In this document: positions 24,289-38,014 of the stretch, piece by piece
Layout: every line of letters starts with the position of its first letter
How positions within the stretch are numbered: position 1 is the stretch's first letter
Position numbers and translations under genes: made by a program
Assembly: GCA_964057225.1 (NCBI GenBank)
Contig: OZ059899.1
Span: forward strand, 16,872,501 to 16,936,500
Source of the DNA: Auanema rhodensis
Lineage: Eukaryota > Nematoda > Chromadorea > Rhabditida > Rhabditidae
Length of the DNA stretch: 64,000 nt
Direction: 5' to 3'
Notes under the pieces: model-generated
What the model saw: only the letters and a program-made list of their open reading frames with translations
Told to the model about the DNA's origin: nothing
The model's database searches: none

Positions 24289-26048
24289 TATCTTTCACGG
24301 GAAGCGAGTTACATACCATGTGCACTTCACTTCTACATTTAATTAGCATAAATTAAAGTTCACGTGAATTTCAAAGTCATGGTTACCATGCACCAATATC
24401 AATAATATTATGTTTTTAGACTAATATGGACACGCCGAATTCAAATTTGAAAACAGTATCTCTTTATCTTTTACCGGAAGCGAGTTACATACCATGTGCA
24501 CTTCACTTCTACATTTAATTAGCATAAATTAAAGTTCACGTGAATTTCAAAGTCATGGTTACCATGCACCAATATCAATAATATTATGTTTTTAGACTAA
24601 TATGGACACGCCGAATTCAAATTTGAAAACAGTATCTCTTTATCTTTTACCGGAAGCGAGTTACATACCATGTGCACTTCACTTCTACATTTAATTAGCA
24701 TAAATTAAAGTTCACGTGAATTTCAAAGTCATGGTTACCATGCACCAATATCAATAATATTATGTTTTTAGACTAATATGGACACGCGGAATTCAAATTT
24801 GAAAACAGTATCTCTTTATCTTTTACCGGAATTGAGTTACACAACATGTGCACTTCACTTGTACATTTAATTAGCATAAATTAAAGTTCACGTGAATTTC
24901 AAAGTCATGGTTACCATGCACCAATATCAATAATATTATGTTTTTAGACTAATATGGACACGCCGAATTCAAATTTGAAAACAGTATCTCTTTATCTTTT
25001 ACCGGAATTGAGTTACACAACATGTGCACTTCACTTGTACATTTAATTAGCATAAATTAAAGTTCACGTGAATTTCAAAGTCATGGTTACCATGCACCAA
25101 TATCAATAATATTATGTTTTAAGACTAATATGGACACGCCGAATTCAAATTTGAAAACAGTATCTCTTTATCTTTTACCGGAATTGAGTTACACAACATG
25201 TGCACTTCACTTGTACATTTAATTAGCATAAATTAAAGTTCACGTGAATTTCAAAGTCATGGTTACCATGCACCAATATCAATAATATTATGTTTTTAGA
25301 CTAATATGGACACGCGGAATTCAAATTTGAAAACAGTATCTCTTTATCTTTTACCGGAATTGAGTTACACAACATGTGCACTTCACTTGTACATTTAATT
25401 AGCATAAATTAAAGTTCACGTGAATTTCAAAGTCATGGTTACCATGCACCAATATCAATAATATTATGTTTTTAGACTAATATGGACACGCCGAATTCAA
25501 ATTTGAACACAGTATCTCTTTATCTTTCACGGGAAGCGAGTTACATACCATGTGCACTTCACTTCTACATTTAATTAGCATAAATTAAAGTTCACGTGAA
25601 TTTCAAAGTCATGGTTACCATGCACCAATATCAATAATATTATGTTTTTAGACTAATATGGACACGCCGAATTCAAATTTGAAAACAGTATCTCTTTATC
25701 TTTTACCGGAAGCGAGTTACATACCATGTGCACTTCACTTCTACATTTAATTAGCATAAATTAAAGTTCACGTGAATTTCAAAGTCATGGTTACCATGCA
25801 CCAATATCAATAATATTATGTTTTTAGACTAATATGGACACGCCGAATTCAAATTTGAAAACAGTATCTCTTTATCTTTTACCGGAAGCGAGTTACATAC
25901 CATGTGCACTTCACTTCTACATTTAATTAGCATAAATTAAAGTTCACGTGAATTTCAAAGTCATGGTTACCATGCACCAATATCAATAAAAATTTGTTTT
26001 TAGACTAATATGGACATGGGGAATCTAATTTTGAGAACTGCATCTCTT
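24289..26048 (+). repeat. 7-monomer repeat step with hybrid X heads (monomers 139-148)
   Basis: Hybrid heads TTTTACCGGAAGCGAGTTACATACC occur at 24465, 24641, 25697 and 25873. The block Bc, X, X at 24289-24816 recurs at 25521-26048, 1,232 bp or seven monomers away, and is preceded by an A(c*) monomer both times. The second copy ends in a D tail. The GTTTTAAGACT allele is at 24993. X heads look like A-to-B crossovers between monomer positions 12 and 16. Confidence 0.85.
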
Positions 26049-28864
26049 TATCTTTCACGTGAAGCGAGTTACATACCAAGTGCACATCACGTGTACATTT
26101 AATTAGCATAAATTAAAGTTCACGTAAATTTCAAAGTCATGGTTACCATGCACTAATATCAATAAAAATTTGTTTTTAGACTAATATGGACATGGGGAAT
26201 CTAATTTTGAGAACTGCATCTCTTTATCTTTCACGTGAAGCGAGTTACATACCAAGTGCACATCACGTGTACATTTAATTAGCATAAATTAAAGTTCACG
26301 TAAATTTCAAAGTCATGGTCACCATGCACCAATATCAATAATATTATGTTTTTAGACTAATATGGACACGCCGAATTCAAATTTGAAAACAGTATCTCTT
26401 TATCTTTCACGGGAAGCGAGTTACATACCATGTGCACTTCACTTCTACATTTAATTATCATAAATCAAAGTTCACGTGAATTTCAAAGTCATGGTCACCA
26501 TGCACCAATATCAATAATATTATGTTTTTAGACTAATATGGACACGCCGAATTCAAATTTGAAAACAGTATCTCTTTATCTTTTACCGGAAGCGAGTTAC
26601 ATACCATGTGCACTTCACTTCTACATTTAATTAGCATAAATTAAAGTTCACGTGAATTTCAAAGTCATGGTTACCATGCACCAATATCAATAATATTATG
26701 TTTTTAGACTAATATGGACACGCCGAATTCAAATTTGAAAACAGTATCTCTTTATCTTTCACGGGAAGCGAGTTACATACCATGTGCACTTCACTTCTAC
26801 ATTTAATTAGCATAAATTAAAGTTCACGTGAATTTGAAAGTCATGGTTACCATGCACCAATATCAATAAAAATTTGTTTTTAGACTAATATGGACATGGG
26901 GAATCTAATTTTGAGAACTGCATCTCTTTATCTTTCACGTGAAGCGAGTTACATACCAAGTGCACATCACGTGTACATTTAATTAGCATAAATTAAAGTT
27001 CACGTAAATTTCAAAGTCATGGTTACCATGCACCAATATCAATAATATTATGTTTTTAGACTAATATGGACACGCCGAATTCAAATCTGAAAACAGTATC
27101 TCTTTATCTTTCACGGGAAGCGAGTTACATACCATGTGCACTTCACTTCTACATTTAATTAGCATAAATTAAAGTTCACGTAAATTTCAAAGTCATGGTT
27201 ACCATGCACCAATATCAATAATATTATGTTTTTAGACTAATATGGACACGCCGAATTCAAATTTGAAAACAGTATCTCTTTATCTTTCACGGGAAGCGAG
27301 TTACATACCATGTGCACTTCACTTCTACATTTAATTAGCATAAATTAAAGTTCACGTGAATTTCAAAGTCATGGTTACCATGCACCAATATCAATAATAT
27401 TATGTTTTTAGACTAATATGGACACGCCGAATTCAAATTTGAAAACAGTATCTCTTTATCTTTCACGGGAAGCGAGTTACATACCATGTGCACTTCACTT
27501 CTACATTTAATTAGCATAAATTAAAGTTCACGTAAATTTCAAAGTCATGGTTACCATGCACCAATATCAATAATATTATGTTTTTAGACTAATATGGACA
27601 CGCCGAATTCAAATTTGAAAACAGTATCTCTTTATCTTTCACGGGAAGCGAGTTACATACCATGTGCACTTCACTTCTACATTTAATTAGCATAAATTAA
27701 AGTTCACGTGAATTTCAAAGTCATGGTTACCATGCACCAATATCAATAAAAATTTGTTTTTAGACTAATATGGACATGGGGAATCTAATTTTGAGAACTG
27801 CATCTCTTTATCTTTCACGTGAAGCGAGTTACATACCAAGTGCACATCACGTGTACATTTAATTAGCATAAATTAAAGTTCACGTGAATTTCAAAGTCAT
27901 GGTTACCATGCACCAATATCAATAATATTATGTTTTTAGACTAATATGGACACGCCGAATTCAAATCTGAAAACAGTATCTCTTTATCTTTCACGGGAAG
28001 CAAGTTACATACCATGTGCACTTCACTTCTACATTTAATTAGCATAAATTAAAGTTCACGTAAATTTCAAAGTCATGGTTACCATGCACTAATATCAATA
28101 AAAATTTGTTTTTAGACTAATATGGACATGGGGAATCTAATTTTGAGAACTGCATCTCTTTATCTTTCACGTGAAGCGAGTTACATACCAAGTGCACATC
28201 ACGTGTACATTTAATTAGCATAAATTAAAGTTCACGTGAATTTCAAAGTCATGGTTACCATGCACCAATATCAATAATATTATGTTTTTAGACTAATATG
28301 GACACGCCGAATTCAAATTTGAAAACAGTATCTCTTTATCTTTTACCGGAATTGAGTTACACAACATGTGCACTTCACTTCTACATTTAAATAGCATAAA
28401 TTAAAGTTCACGTGAATTTCAAAGTCATGGTTACCATGCACCAATATCAATAATATTATGTTTTTGGACTAATATGGACACGCCGAATTCAAATTTGAAA
28501 ACAGTATCTCTTTATCTTTTACCGGAATTGAGTTACACAACATGTGCACTTCACTTCTACATTTAAATAGCATAAATTAAAGTTCACGTGAATTTCAAAG
28601 TCATGGTTACCATGCACCAATATCAATAATATTATGTTTTTAGACTAATATGGACACGCCGAATTCAAATTTGAAAACAGTATCTCTTTATCTTTCACGG
28701 GAAGCGAGTTACATACCATGTGCACTTCACTTCTACATTTAATTAGCATAAATTAAAGTTCACGTGAATTTCAAAGTCATGGTTACCATGCACCAATATC
28801 AATAAAAATTTGTTTTTAGACTAATATGGACATGGGAAATCTAATTTTGAGAACTGCATCTCTT
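26049..28864 (+). repeat. C/Bc-rich mosaic (monomers 149-164)
   Basis: This stretch is dominated by C and Bc heads with CACGTAAAT. Markers include two consecutive C heads at 26049 and 26225, ATTATCATAAATC with GGTCACC at 26401, AATTTGAAAG at 26753, AAATCTG tails at 26929 and 27809, AAGCAAG with CACTAAT at 27985, TTTAAATAGC at 28337 and 28513, TTTTTGGACT at 28337, and CATGGGAAATC at 28689. The string from 27633 to 28864 is the older version of a string found again at 34848-35903 and 39775-40830. Confidence 0.85.
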
Positions 28865-29039
28865 TATCTTTCACGTGAAGCGAGTTACATACCAAGTGCA
28901 CATCACGTGTACATTTAATTAGCATAAATTAAAGTTCACGTAAATATCAAAGTCATGGTTACCATGCACCAATATCAATAATATTATGTTTTTAGACTAA
29001 TATGGACATGGGGAATCTAATTTGAACACAGTATCTCTT
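28865..29039 (+). repeat. 175-bp chimeric monomer, first copy
   Basis: This C-headed monomer (with CACGTAAATATC) starts its tail as type D (CATGGGGAATCTAA) and ends as type c* (TTTGAACACAG), with one T fewer than either parent. It is the first length change after 164 exact 176-bp monomers. It is followed by a B head, as c* tails are, not by the C head expected after D. The join lies in a short A/T run shared by both parents around 29017-29023, which suggests a recombination junction with one base lost. Confidence 0.92.
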
Positions 29040-31503
29040 TATCTTTCACGGGAAGCGAGTTACATACCATGTGCACTTCACTTGTACATTTAATTAGCAT
29101 AAATTAAAGTTCACGTGAATTTCAAAGTCATGGTTACCATGCACCAATATCAATAATATTATGTTTTTGGACTAATATGGACACGCCGAATTCAAATTTG
29201 AAAACAGTATCTCTTTATCTTTTACCGGAATTGAGTTACACAACATGTGCACTTCACTTGTGCATTTAATTAGCATAAATTAAAGTTCACGTGAATTTCA
29301 AAGTCATGGTTACCATGCACCAATATCAATAATATTATGTTTTTAGACTAATATGGACACGCCGAATTCAAATTTGAAAACAGTATCTCTTTATCTTTTA
29401 CCGGAATTGAGTTACACAACATGTGCACTTCACTTGTACATTTAATTAGCATAAATTAAAGTTCACGTGAATTTCAAAGTCATGGTTACCATGCACCAAT
29501 ATCAATAATATTATGTTTTTAGACTAATATGGACACGCCGAATTCAAATTTGAACACAGTATCTCTTTATCTTTCACGGGAAGCGAGTTACATACCATGT
29601 GCACTTCACTTGTACATTTAATTAGCATAAATTAAAGTTCACGTGAATTTGAAAGTCATGGTTACCATGCACCAATATCAATAATATTATGTTTTTAGAC
29701 TAATATGGACACGCGGAATTCAAATTTGAAAACAGTATCTCTTTATCTTTCACGGGAAGCGAGTTACATACCATGTGCACTTCACTTGTACATTTAATTA
29801 GCATAAATTAAAGTTCACGTAAATATCAAAGTCATGGTTACCATGCACCAATATCAATAATATTATGTTTTTAGACTAATATGGACACGCGGAATTCAGA
29901 TTTGAAAACAGTATCTCTTTATCTTTCACGGGAAGCGAGTTACATACCATGTGCACTTCACTTGTATATTTAATTATCATAAATTAAAGTTCACGTGAAT
30001 TTCAAAGTCATGGTTACCATGCACCAATATCAATAATATTATGTTTTTAGACTAATATGGACACGCGGAATTCAGATTTGAAAACAGTATCTCTTTATCT
30101 TTTACCGGAATTGAGTTACACAACATGTGCACTTCACTTGTACATTTAATTAGCATAAATTAAAGTTCACGTGAATTTCAAAGTCATGGTCACCATGCAC
30201 CAATATCAATAATATTATGTTTTTAGACTAATATGGACACGCCGAATTCAAATTTGAAAACAGTATCTCTTTATCTTTTACCGGAAGCGAGTTACATACC
30301 ATGTGCACTTCACTTCTACATTTAATTAGCATAAATTAAAGTTCACGTGAATTTCAAAGTCATGGTTACCATGCACCAATATCAATAATATTATGTTTTT
30401 AGACTAATATGGACACGCCGAATTCAAATTTGGAAACAGTATCTCTTTATCTTTCACGGGAAGCGAGTTACATACCATGTGCACTTCACTTCTACATTTA
30501 ATTAGCATAAATTAAAGTTCACGTGAATTTCAAAGTCATGGTTACCATGCACCAATATCAATAAAAATTTGTTTTTAGACTAATATGGACATGGGGAATC
30601 TAATTTTGAGAACTGCATCTCTTTATCTTTCACGTGAAGCGAGTTACATACCAAGTGCACATCACGTGTACATTTAATTAGCATAAATTAAAGTTCACGT
30701 GAATTTCAAAGTCATGGTTACCATGCACCAATATCAATAATATTATGTTTTTAGACTAATATGGATACGCCGAATTCAAATTTGAAAACAGTATCTCTTT
30801 ATCTTTTACCGGAAGCGAGTTACATACCATGTGCACTTCACTTCTACATTTAATTAGCATAAATTAAAGTTCACGTAAATTTCAAAGTCATGGTTACCAT
30901 GCACCAATATCAATAAAAATTTGTTTTTAGACTAATATGGACATGGGGAATCTAATTTTGAGAACTGCATCTCTTTATCTTTCACGTGAAGCGAGTTACA
31001 TACCAAGTGCACATCACGTGTACATTTAATTAGCATAAATTAAAGTTCACGTGAATTTCAAAGTCATGGTTACCATGCACCAATATCAATAATATTATGT
31101 TTTTAGACTAATATGGACACGCCGAATTCAAATCTGAAAACAGTATCTCTTTATCTTTCACGGGAAGCGAGTTACATACCATGTGCACTTCACTTCTACA
31201 TTTAATTAGCATAAATTAATGCTCACGTAAATTTCAAAGTCATGGTTACCATGCACTAATATCAATAAAAATTTGTTTTTAGACTAATATGGACATGGGG
31301 AATCTAATTTTGAGAACTGCATCTCTTTATCTTTCACGTGAAGCGAGTTACATACCAAGTGCACATCACGTGTACATTTAATTAGCATAAATTAAAGTTC
31401 ACGTGAATTTCAAAGTCATGGTTACCATGCACCAATATCAATAATATTATGTTTTTAGACTAATATGGACACGCGGAATTCAAATTTGAAAACAGTATCT
31501 CTT
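29040..31503 (+). repeat. Segment after the first junction (monomers 166-179)
   Basis: Markers in order are TTTTTGGACT at 29040, CTTGTGCATTT at 29216, AATTTGAAAG at 29568, CACGTAAATATC with TTCAGATTTG at 29744, GTATATTTAATTATC at 29920, GGTCACC at 30096, TTTGGAAAC at 30272, GGATACG at 30624, AAATCTG at 30976 and TAATGCTCACG at 31152. The same order returns at 41006-43645 with single-monomer gains and losses, which identifies the two as copies. Confidence 0.87.
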
Positions 31504-31679
31504 TATCTTTTACCGGAATTGAGTTACACAACATGTGCACTTCACTTGTACATTTAATTAGCATAAATTAAAGTTCACGTGAATTTCAAAGTCATGGTTA
31601 CCATGCACCAATATCAATAATATTATGTTTTTAGACTAATATGGACACGCCGAATTCAAATTTGAACACAGTATCTCTT

Positions 31680-33087
31680 TATCTTTCACGGGAAGCGAGT
31701 TACATACCATGTGCACTTCACTTGTATATTTAATTATCATAAATCAAAGTTCACGTGAATTTCAAAGTCATGGTCACCATGCACCAATATCAATAATATT
31801 ATGTTTTTAGACTAACATGGACACGCCAAATTCAAATTTGAACACAGTATCTCTTTATCTTTCACGGGAAGCGAGTTACATACCATGTGCACTTCACTTG
31901 TACATTTAATTAGCATAAATTAAAGTTCACGTGAATTTCAAAGTCATGGTTACCATACACCAATATCAATAATATTATGTTTTTAGACTAACATGGACAC
32001 GCCAAATTCAAATTTGAAAACAGTATCTCTTTATCTTTCACGGGAAGCGAGTTACATACCATGTGCACTTCACTTCTACATTTAATTAGCATAAATTAAA
32101 GTTCACGTGAATTTCAAAGTCATGGTTACCATACACCAATATCAATAATATTATGTTTTTAGACTAATATGGACACGCCGAATTCAAATTTGAAAACAGT
32201 ATCTCTTTATCTTTCACGGGAAGCGAGTTACATACCATGTGCACTTCACTTGTATATTTAATTATCATAAATCAAAGTTCACGTGAATTTCAAAGTCATG
32301 GTCACCATGCACCAATATCAATAATATTATGTTTTTAGACTAACATGGACACGCCAAATTCAAATTTGAACACAGTATCTCTTTATCTTTCACGGGAAGC
32401 GAGTTACATACCATGTGCACTTCACTTGTACATTTAATTAGCATAAATTAAAGTTCACGTGAATTTCAAAGTCATGGTTACCATACACCAATATCAATAA
32501 TATTATGTTTTTAGACTAACATGGACACGCCAAATTCAAATTTGAAAACAGTATCTCTTTATCTTTCACGGGAAGCGAGTTACATACCATGTGCACTTCA
32601 CTTCTACATTTAATTAGCATAAATTAAAGTTCACGTGAATTTCAAAGTCATGGTTACCATACACCAATATCAATAATATTATGTTTTTAGACTAATATGG
32701 ACACGCCGAATTCAAATTTGAAAACAGTATCTCTTTATCTTTCACGGGAAGCGAGTTACATACCATGTGCACTTCACTTCTACATTTAATTATCATAAAT
32801 CAAAGTTCACGTGAATTTCAAAGTCATGGTCACCATGCACCAATATCAATAATATTATGTTTTTAGACTAACATGGACACGCCAAATTCAAATTTGAACA
32901 CAGTATCTCTTTATCTTTCACGGGAAGCGAGTTACATACCATGTGCACTTCACTTCTACATTTAATTAGCATAAATTAAAGTTCACGTGAATTTCAAAGT
33001 CATGGTTACCATACACCAATATCAATAATATTGTGTTTTTAGACTAATATGGACACGCCGAATTCAAATTTGAAAACAGTATCTCTT
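31680..33087 (+). repeat. 528-bp trimer higher-order repeat, first block
   Basis: The trimer is M1 (GTATATTTAATTATCATAAATC, GGTCACC, AACATGG, GCCAAATTC, GAACAC), M2 (ACCATACACC, AACATGG, GCCAAATTC) and M3 (CTTCTAC, ACCATACACC, AATATGG, GCCGAATTC). Full copies are at 31680 and 32208; the third, at 32736, lacks M2 and its M1 has CTTCTACATTT. M1 and M2 lose the EcoRI site because of GCCAAATTC. Confidence 0.9.
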
Positions 33088-35903
33088 TATCTTTTACCGG
33101 AATTGAGTTACACAACATGTGCACTTCACTTCTACATTTAATTAGCATAAATTAAAGTTCACGTGAATTTCAAAGTCATGGTTACCATGCACCAATATCA
33201 ATAAAAATTTGTTTTTAGACTAATATGGACATGGGGAATCTAATTTTGAGAACTGCATCTCTTTATCTTTCACGTGAAGCGAGTTACATACCAAGTGCAC
33301 ATCACGTGTACATTTAATTAGCATAAATTAAAGTTCACGTGAATTTCAAAGTCATGGTTACCATGCACCAATATCAATAATATTATGTTTTTAGACTAAT
33401 ATGGACACGCCGAATTCAAATCTGAAAACAGTATCTCTTTATCTTTCACGGGAAGCTAGTTACATACCATGTGCACTTCACTTCTACATTTAATTAGCAT
33501 AAATTAAAGTTCACGTAAATTTCAAAGTCATGGTTACCATGCACTAATATCAATAAAAATTTGTTTTTAGACTAATATGGATATGGGGAATCTAATTTTG
33601 AGAACTGCATCTCTTTATCTTTCACGTGAAGCGAGTTACATACCAAGTGCACATCACGTGTACATTTAATTAGCATAAATTAAAGTTCACGTGAATTTCA
33701 AAGTCATGGTTACCATGCACCAATATCAATATTATTATGTTTTTAGACTAATATGGACACGCCGAATTCAAATTTGAAAACAGTATCTCTTTATCTTTCA
33801 CGGGAAGCGAGTTACATACCATGTGCACTTCACTTCTACATTTAATTAGCATAAATTAAAGTTCACGTGAATTTCAAAGTCATTGTTACCATGCACCAAT
33901 ATCAATAATATTATGTTTTTAGACTAATATGGACACGCCGAATTCAAATTTGAAAACAGTATCTCTTTATCTTTTACCGGAATTGAGTTACACAACATGT
34001 GCACTTCACTTGTACATTTAATTAGCATAAATTAAAGTTCACGTGAATTTCAAAGTCATGGTTACCATGCACCAATATCAATAATATTATGTTTTTAGAC
34101 TAATATGGACACGCCGAATTCAAATTTGAAAACAGTATCTCTTTATCTTTTACCGGAATTGAGTTACACAACATGTGCACTTCACTTGTACATTTAATTA
34201 GCATAAATTAAAGTTCACGTGAATTTCAAAGTCATGGTTACCATGCACCAATATCAATAATATTATGTTTTTAGACTAATATGGACACGCCGAATTCAAA
34301 TTTGAAAACAGTATCTCTTTATCTTTCACGTGAAGCGAGTTACATACCAAGTGCACATCACGTGTACATTTAATTAGCATAAATTAAAGTTCACGTAAAT
34401 TTCAAAGTCATGGTTACCATGCACCAATATCAATAATATTATGTTTTTAGACTAATATGGACACGCCGAATTCAAATTTGAAAACAGTATCTCTTTATCT
34501 TTCACGGGAAGCGAGTTACATACCATGTGCACTTCACTTCTACATTTAATTAGCATAAATTAAAGTTCACGTGAATTTCAAAGTCATGGTTACCATGCAC
34601 CAATATCAATAATATTATGTTTTTAGACTAATATGGACACGCCGAATTCAAATTTGAAAACAGTATCTCTTTATCTTTCACGGGAAGCGAGTTACATACC
34701 ATGTGCACTTCACTTCTACATTTAATTAGCATAAATTAAAGTTCACGTAAATTTCAAAGTCATGGTTACCATGCACCAATATCAATAATATTATGTTTTT
34801 AGACTAATATGGACACGCCGAATTCAAATTTGAAAACAGTATCTCTTTATCTTTCACGGGAAGCGAGTTACATACCATGTGCACTTCACTTCTACATTTA
34901 ATTAGCATAAATTAAAGTTCACGTGAATTTCAAAGTCATGGTTACCATGCACCAATATCAATAAAAATTTGTTTTTAGACTAATATGGACATGGGGAATC
35001 TAATTTTGAGAACTGCATCTCTTTATCTTTCACGTGAAGCGAGTTACATACCAAGTGCACATCACGTGTACATTTAATTAGCATAAATTAAAGTTCACGT
35101 GAATTTCAAAGTCATGGTTACCATGCACCAATATCAATAATATTATGTTTTTAGACTAATATGGACACGCCGAATTCAAATCTGAAAACAGTATCTCTTT
35201 ATCTTTCACGGGAAGCAAGTTACATACCATGTGCACTTCACTTCTACATTTAATTAGCATAAATTAAAGTTCACGTAAATTTCAAAGTCATGGTTACCAT
35301 GCACTAATATCAATAAAAATTTGTTTTTAGACTAATATGGACATGGGGAATCTAATTTTGAGAACTGCATCTCTTTATCTTTCACGTGAAGCGAGTTACA
35401 TACCAAGTGCACATCACGTGTACATTTAATTAGCATAAATTAAAGTTCACGTGAATTTCAAAGTCATGGTTACCATGCACCAATATCAATAATATTATGT
35501 TTTTAGACTAATATGGACACGCCGAATTCAAATTTGAAAACAGTATCTCTTTATCTTTTACCGGAATTGAGTTACACAACATGTGCACTTCACTTCTACA
35601 TTTAAATAGCATAAATTAAAGTTCACGTGAATTTCAAAGTCATGGTTACCATGCACCAATATCAATAATATTATGTTTTTAGACTAATATGGACACGCCG
35701 AATTCAAATTTGAAAACAGTATCTCTTTATCTTTCACGGGAAGCGAGTTACATACCATGTGCACTTCACTTCTACATTTAATTAGCATAAATTAAAGTTC
35801 ACGTGAATTTCAAAGTCATGGTTACCATGCACCAATATCAATAAAAATTTGTTTTTAGACTAATATGGACATGGGAAATCTAATTTTGAGAACTGCATCT
35901 CTT

Positions 35904-36078
35904 TATCTTTCACGTGAAGCGAGTTACATACCAAGTGCACATCACGTGTACATTTAATTAGCATAAATTAAAGTTCACGTAAATATCAAAGTCATGGTTA
36001 CCATGCACCAATATCAATAATATTATGTTTTTAGACTAATATGGACATGGGGAATCTAATTTGAACACAGTATCTCTT
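35904..36078 (+). repeat. 175-bp chimeric monomer, second copy
   Basis: Same junction as at 28865-29039: C head, CACGTAAATATC, D-type CATGGGGAATCTAA joined to c*-type TTTGAACACAG with one T lost. It is flanked by the same neighbours, CATGGGAAATC before and TTTTTGGACT after. The junction lies 7,039 bp (40 monomers less one base) from the first copy. Confidence 0.92.
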
Positions 36079-36606
36079 TATCTTTCACGGGAAGCGAGTT
36101 ACATACCATGTGCACTTCACTTGTACATTTAATTAGCATAAATTAAAGTTCACGTGAATTTCAAAGTCATGGTTACCATGCACCAATATCAATAATATTA
36201 TGTTTTTGGACTAATATGGACACGCCGAATTCAAATTTGAAAACAGTATCTCTTTATCTTTTACCGGAATTGAGTTACACAACATGTGCACTTCACTTGT
36301 GCATTTAATTAGCATAAATTAAAGTTCACGTGAATTTCAAAGTCATGGTTACCATGCACCAATATCAATAATATTATGTTTTTAGACTAATATGGACACG
36401 CCGAATTCAAATTTGAAAACAGTATCTCTTTATCTTTTACCGGAATTGAGTTACACAACATGTGCACTTCACTTGTACATTTAATTAGCATAAATTAAAG
36501 TTCACGTGAATTTCAAAGTCATGGTTACCATGCACCAATATCAATAATATTATGTTTTTAGACTAATATGGACACGCCGAATTCAAATTTGAACACAGTA
36601 TCTCTT

Positions 36607-38014
36607 TATCTTTCACGGGAAGCGAGTTACATACCATGTGCACTTCACTTGTATATTTAATTATCATAAATCAAAGTTCACGTGAATTTCAAAGTCATGG
36701 TCACCATGCACCAATATCAATAATATTATGTTTTTAGACTAACATGGACACGCCAAATTCAAATTTGAACACAGTATCTCTTTATCTTTCACGGGAAGCG
36801 AGTTACATACCATGTGCACTTCACTTGTACATTTAATTAGCATAAATTAAAGTTCACGTGAATTTCAAAGTCATGGTTACCATACACCAATATCAATAAT
36901 ATTATGTTTTTAGACTAACATGGACACGCCAAATTCAAATTTGAAAACAGTATCTCTTTATCTTTCACGGGAAGCGAGTTACATACCATGTGCACTTCAC
37001 TTCTACATTTAATTAGCATAAATTAAAGTTCACGTGAATTTCAAAGTCATGGTTACCATACACCAATATCAATAATATTATGTTTTTAGACTAATATGGA
37101 CACGCCGAATTCAAATTTGAAAACAGTATCTCTTTATCTTTCACGGGAAGCGAGTTACATACCATGTGCACTTCACTTGTATATTTAATTATCATAAATC
37201 AAAGTTCACGTGAATTTCAAAGTCATGGTCACCATGCACCAATATCAATAATATTATGTTTTTAGACTAACATGGACACGCCAAATTCAAATTTGAACAC
37301 AGTATCTCTTTATCTTTCACGGGAAGCGAGTTACATACCATGTGCACTTCACTTGTACATTTAATTAGCATAAATTAAAGTTCACGTGAATTTCAAAGTC
37401 ATGGTTACCATACACCAATATCAATAATATTATGTTTTTAGACTAACATGGACACGCCAAATTCAAATTTGAAAACAGTATCTCTTTATCTTTCACGGGA
37501 AGCGAGTTACATACCATGTGCACTTCACTTCTACATTTAATTAGCATAAATTAAAGTTCACGTGAATTTCAAAGTCATGGTTACCATACACCAATATCAA
37601 TAATATTATGTTTTTAGACTAATATGGACACGCCGAATTCAAATTTGAAAACAGTATCTCTTTATCTTTCACGGGAAGCGAGTTACATACCATGTGCACT
37701 TCACTTCTACATTTAATTATCATAAATCAAAGTTCACGTGAATTTCAAAGTCATGGTCACCATGCACCAATATCAATAATATTATGTTTTTAGACTAACA
37801 TGGACACGCCAAATTCAAATTTGAACACAGTATCTCTTTATCTTTCACGGGAAGCGAGTTACATACCATGTGCACTTCACTTCTACATTTAATTAGCATA
37901 AATTAAAGTTCACGTGAATTTCAAAGTCATGGTTACCATACACCAATATCAATAATATTATGTTTTTAGACTAATATGGACACGCCGAATTCAAATTTGA
38001 AAACAGTATCTCTT
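36607..38014 (+). repeat. 528-bp trimer higher-order repeat, second block
   Basis: The same eight monomers as at 31680-33087 (M1-M2-M3 twice, then M1 and M3), carried along inside copy 2 of the 28-monomer duplication. It differs from the first block by A at 37960 where the first has G. Confidence 0.9.

Larger units (their letters stand above)
31504..36430 (+). repeat. 28-monomer duplication, copy 1 (4,927 bp)
   Basis: Monomers 180-207 form a 4,927-bp unit (27 x 176 + 175) repeated directly downstream. Aligned at this offset, 31476-36653 matches 36403-41580 with only two differences that I can see: G at 33033 versus A at 37960, and T at 33582 versus C at 38509. Upstream the match stops at 31475 (G versus C), and downstream at 36654 (T versus C). 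The unit contains two and a half copies of a 528-bp trimer, C/D blocks and the second 175-bp monomer. Such a near-perfect direct repeat is what one unequal crossover would leave. Confidence 0.93.

Noticed and set aside
28865-29039. Sequencing error as the cause of the 175-bp monomer
   Set aside because: The same shorter chimeric tail appears three times with consistent flanks, and the change is a switch between two variant tails, not only a lost T.
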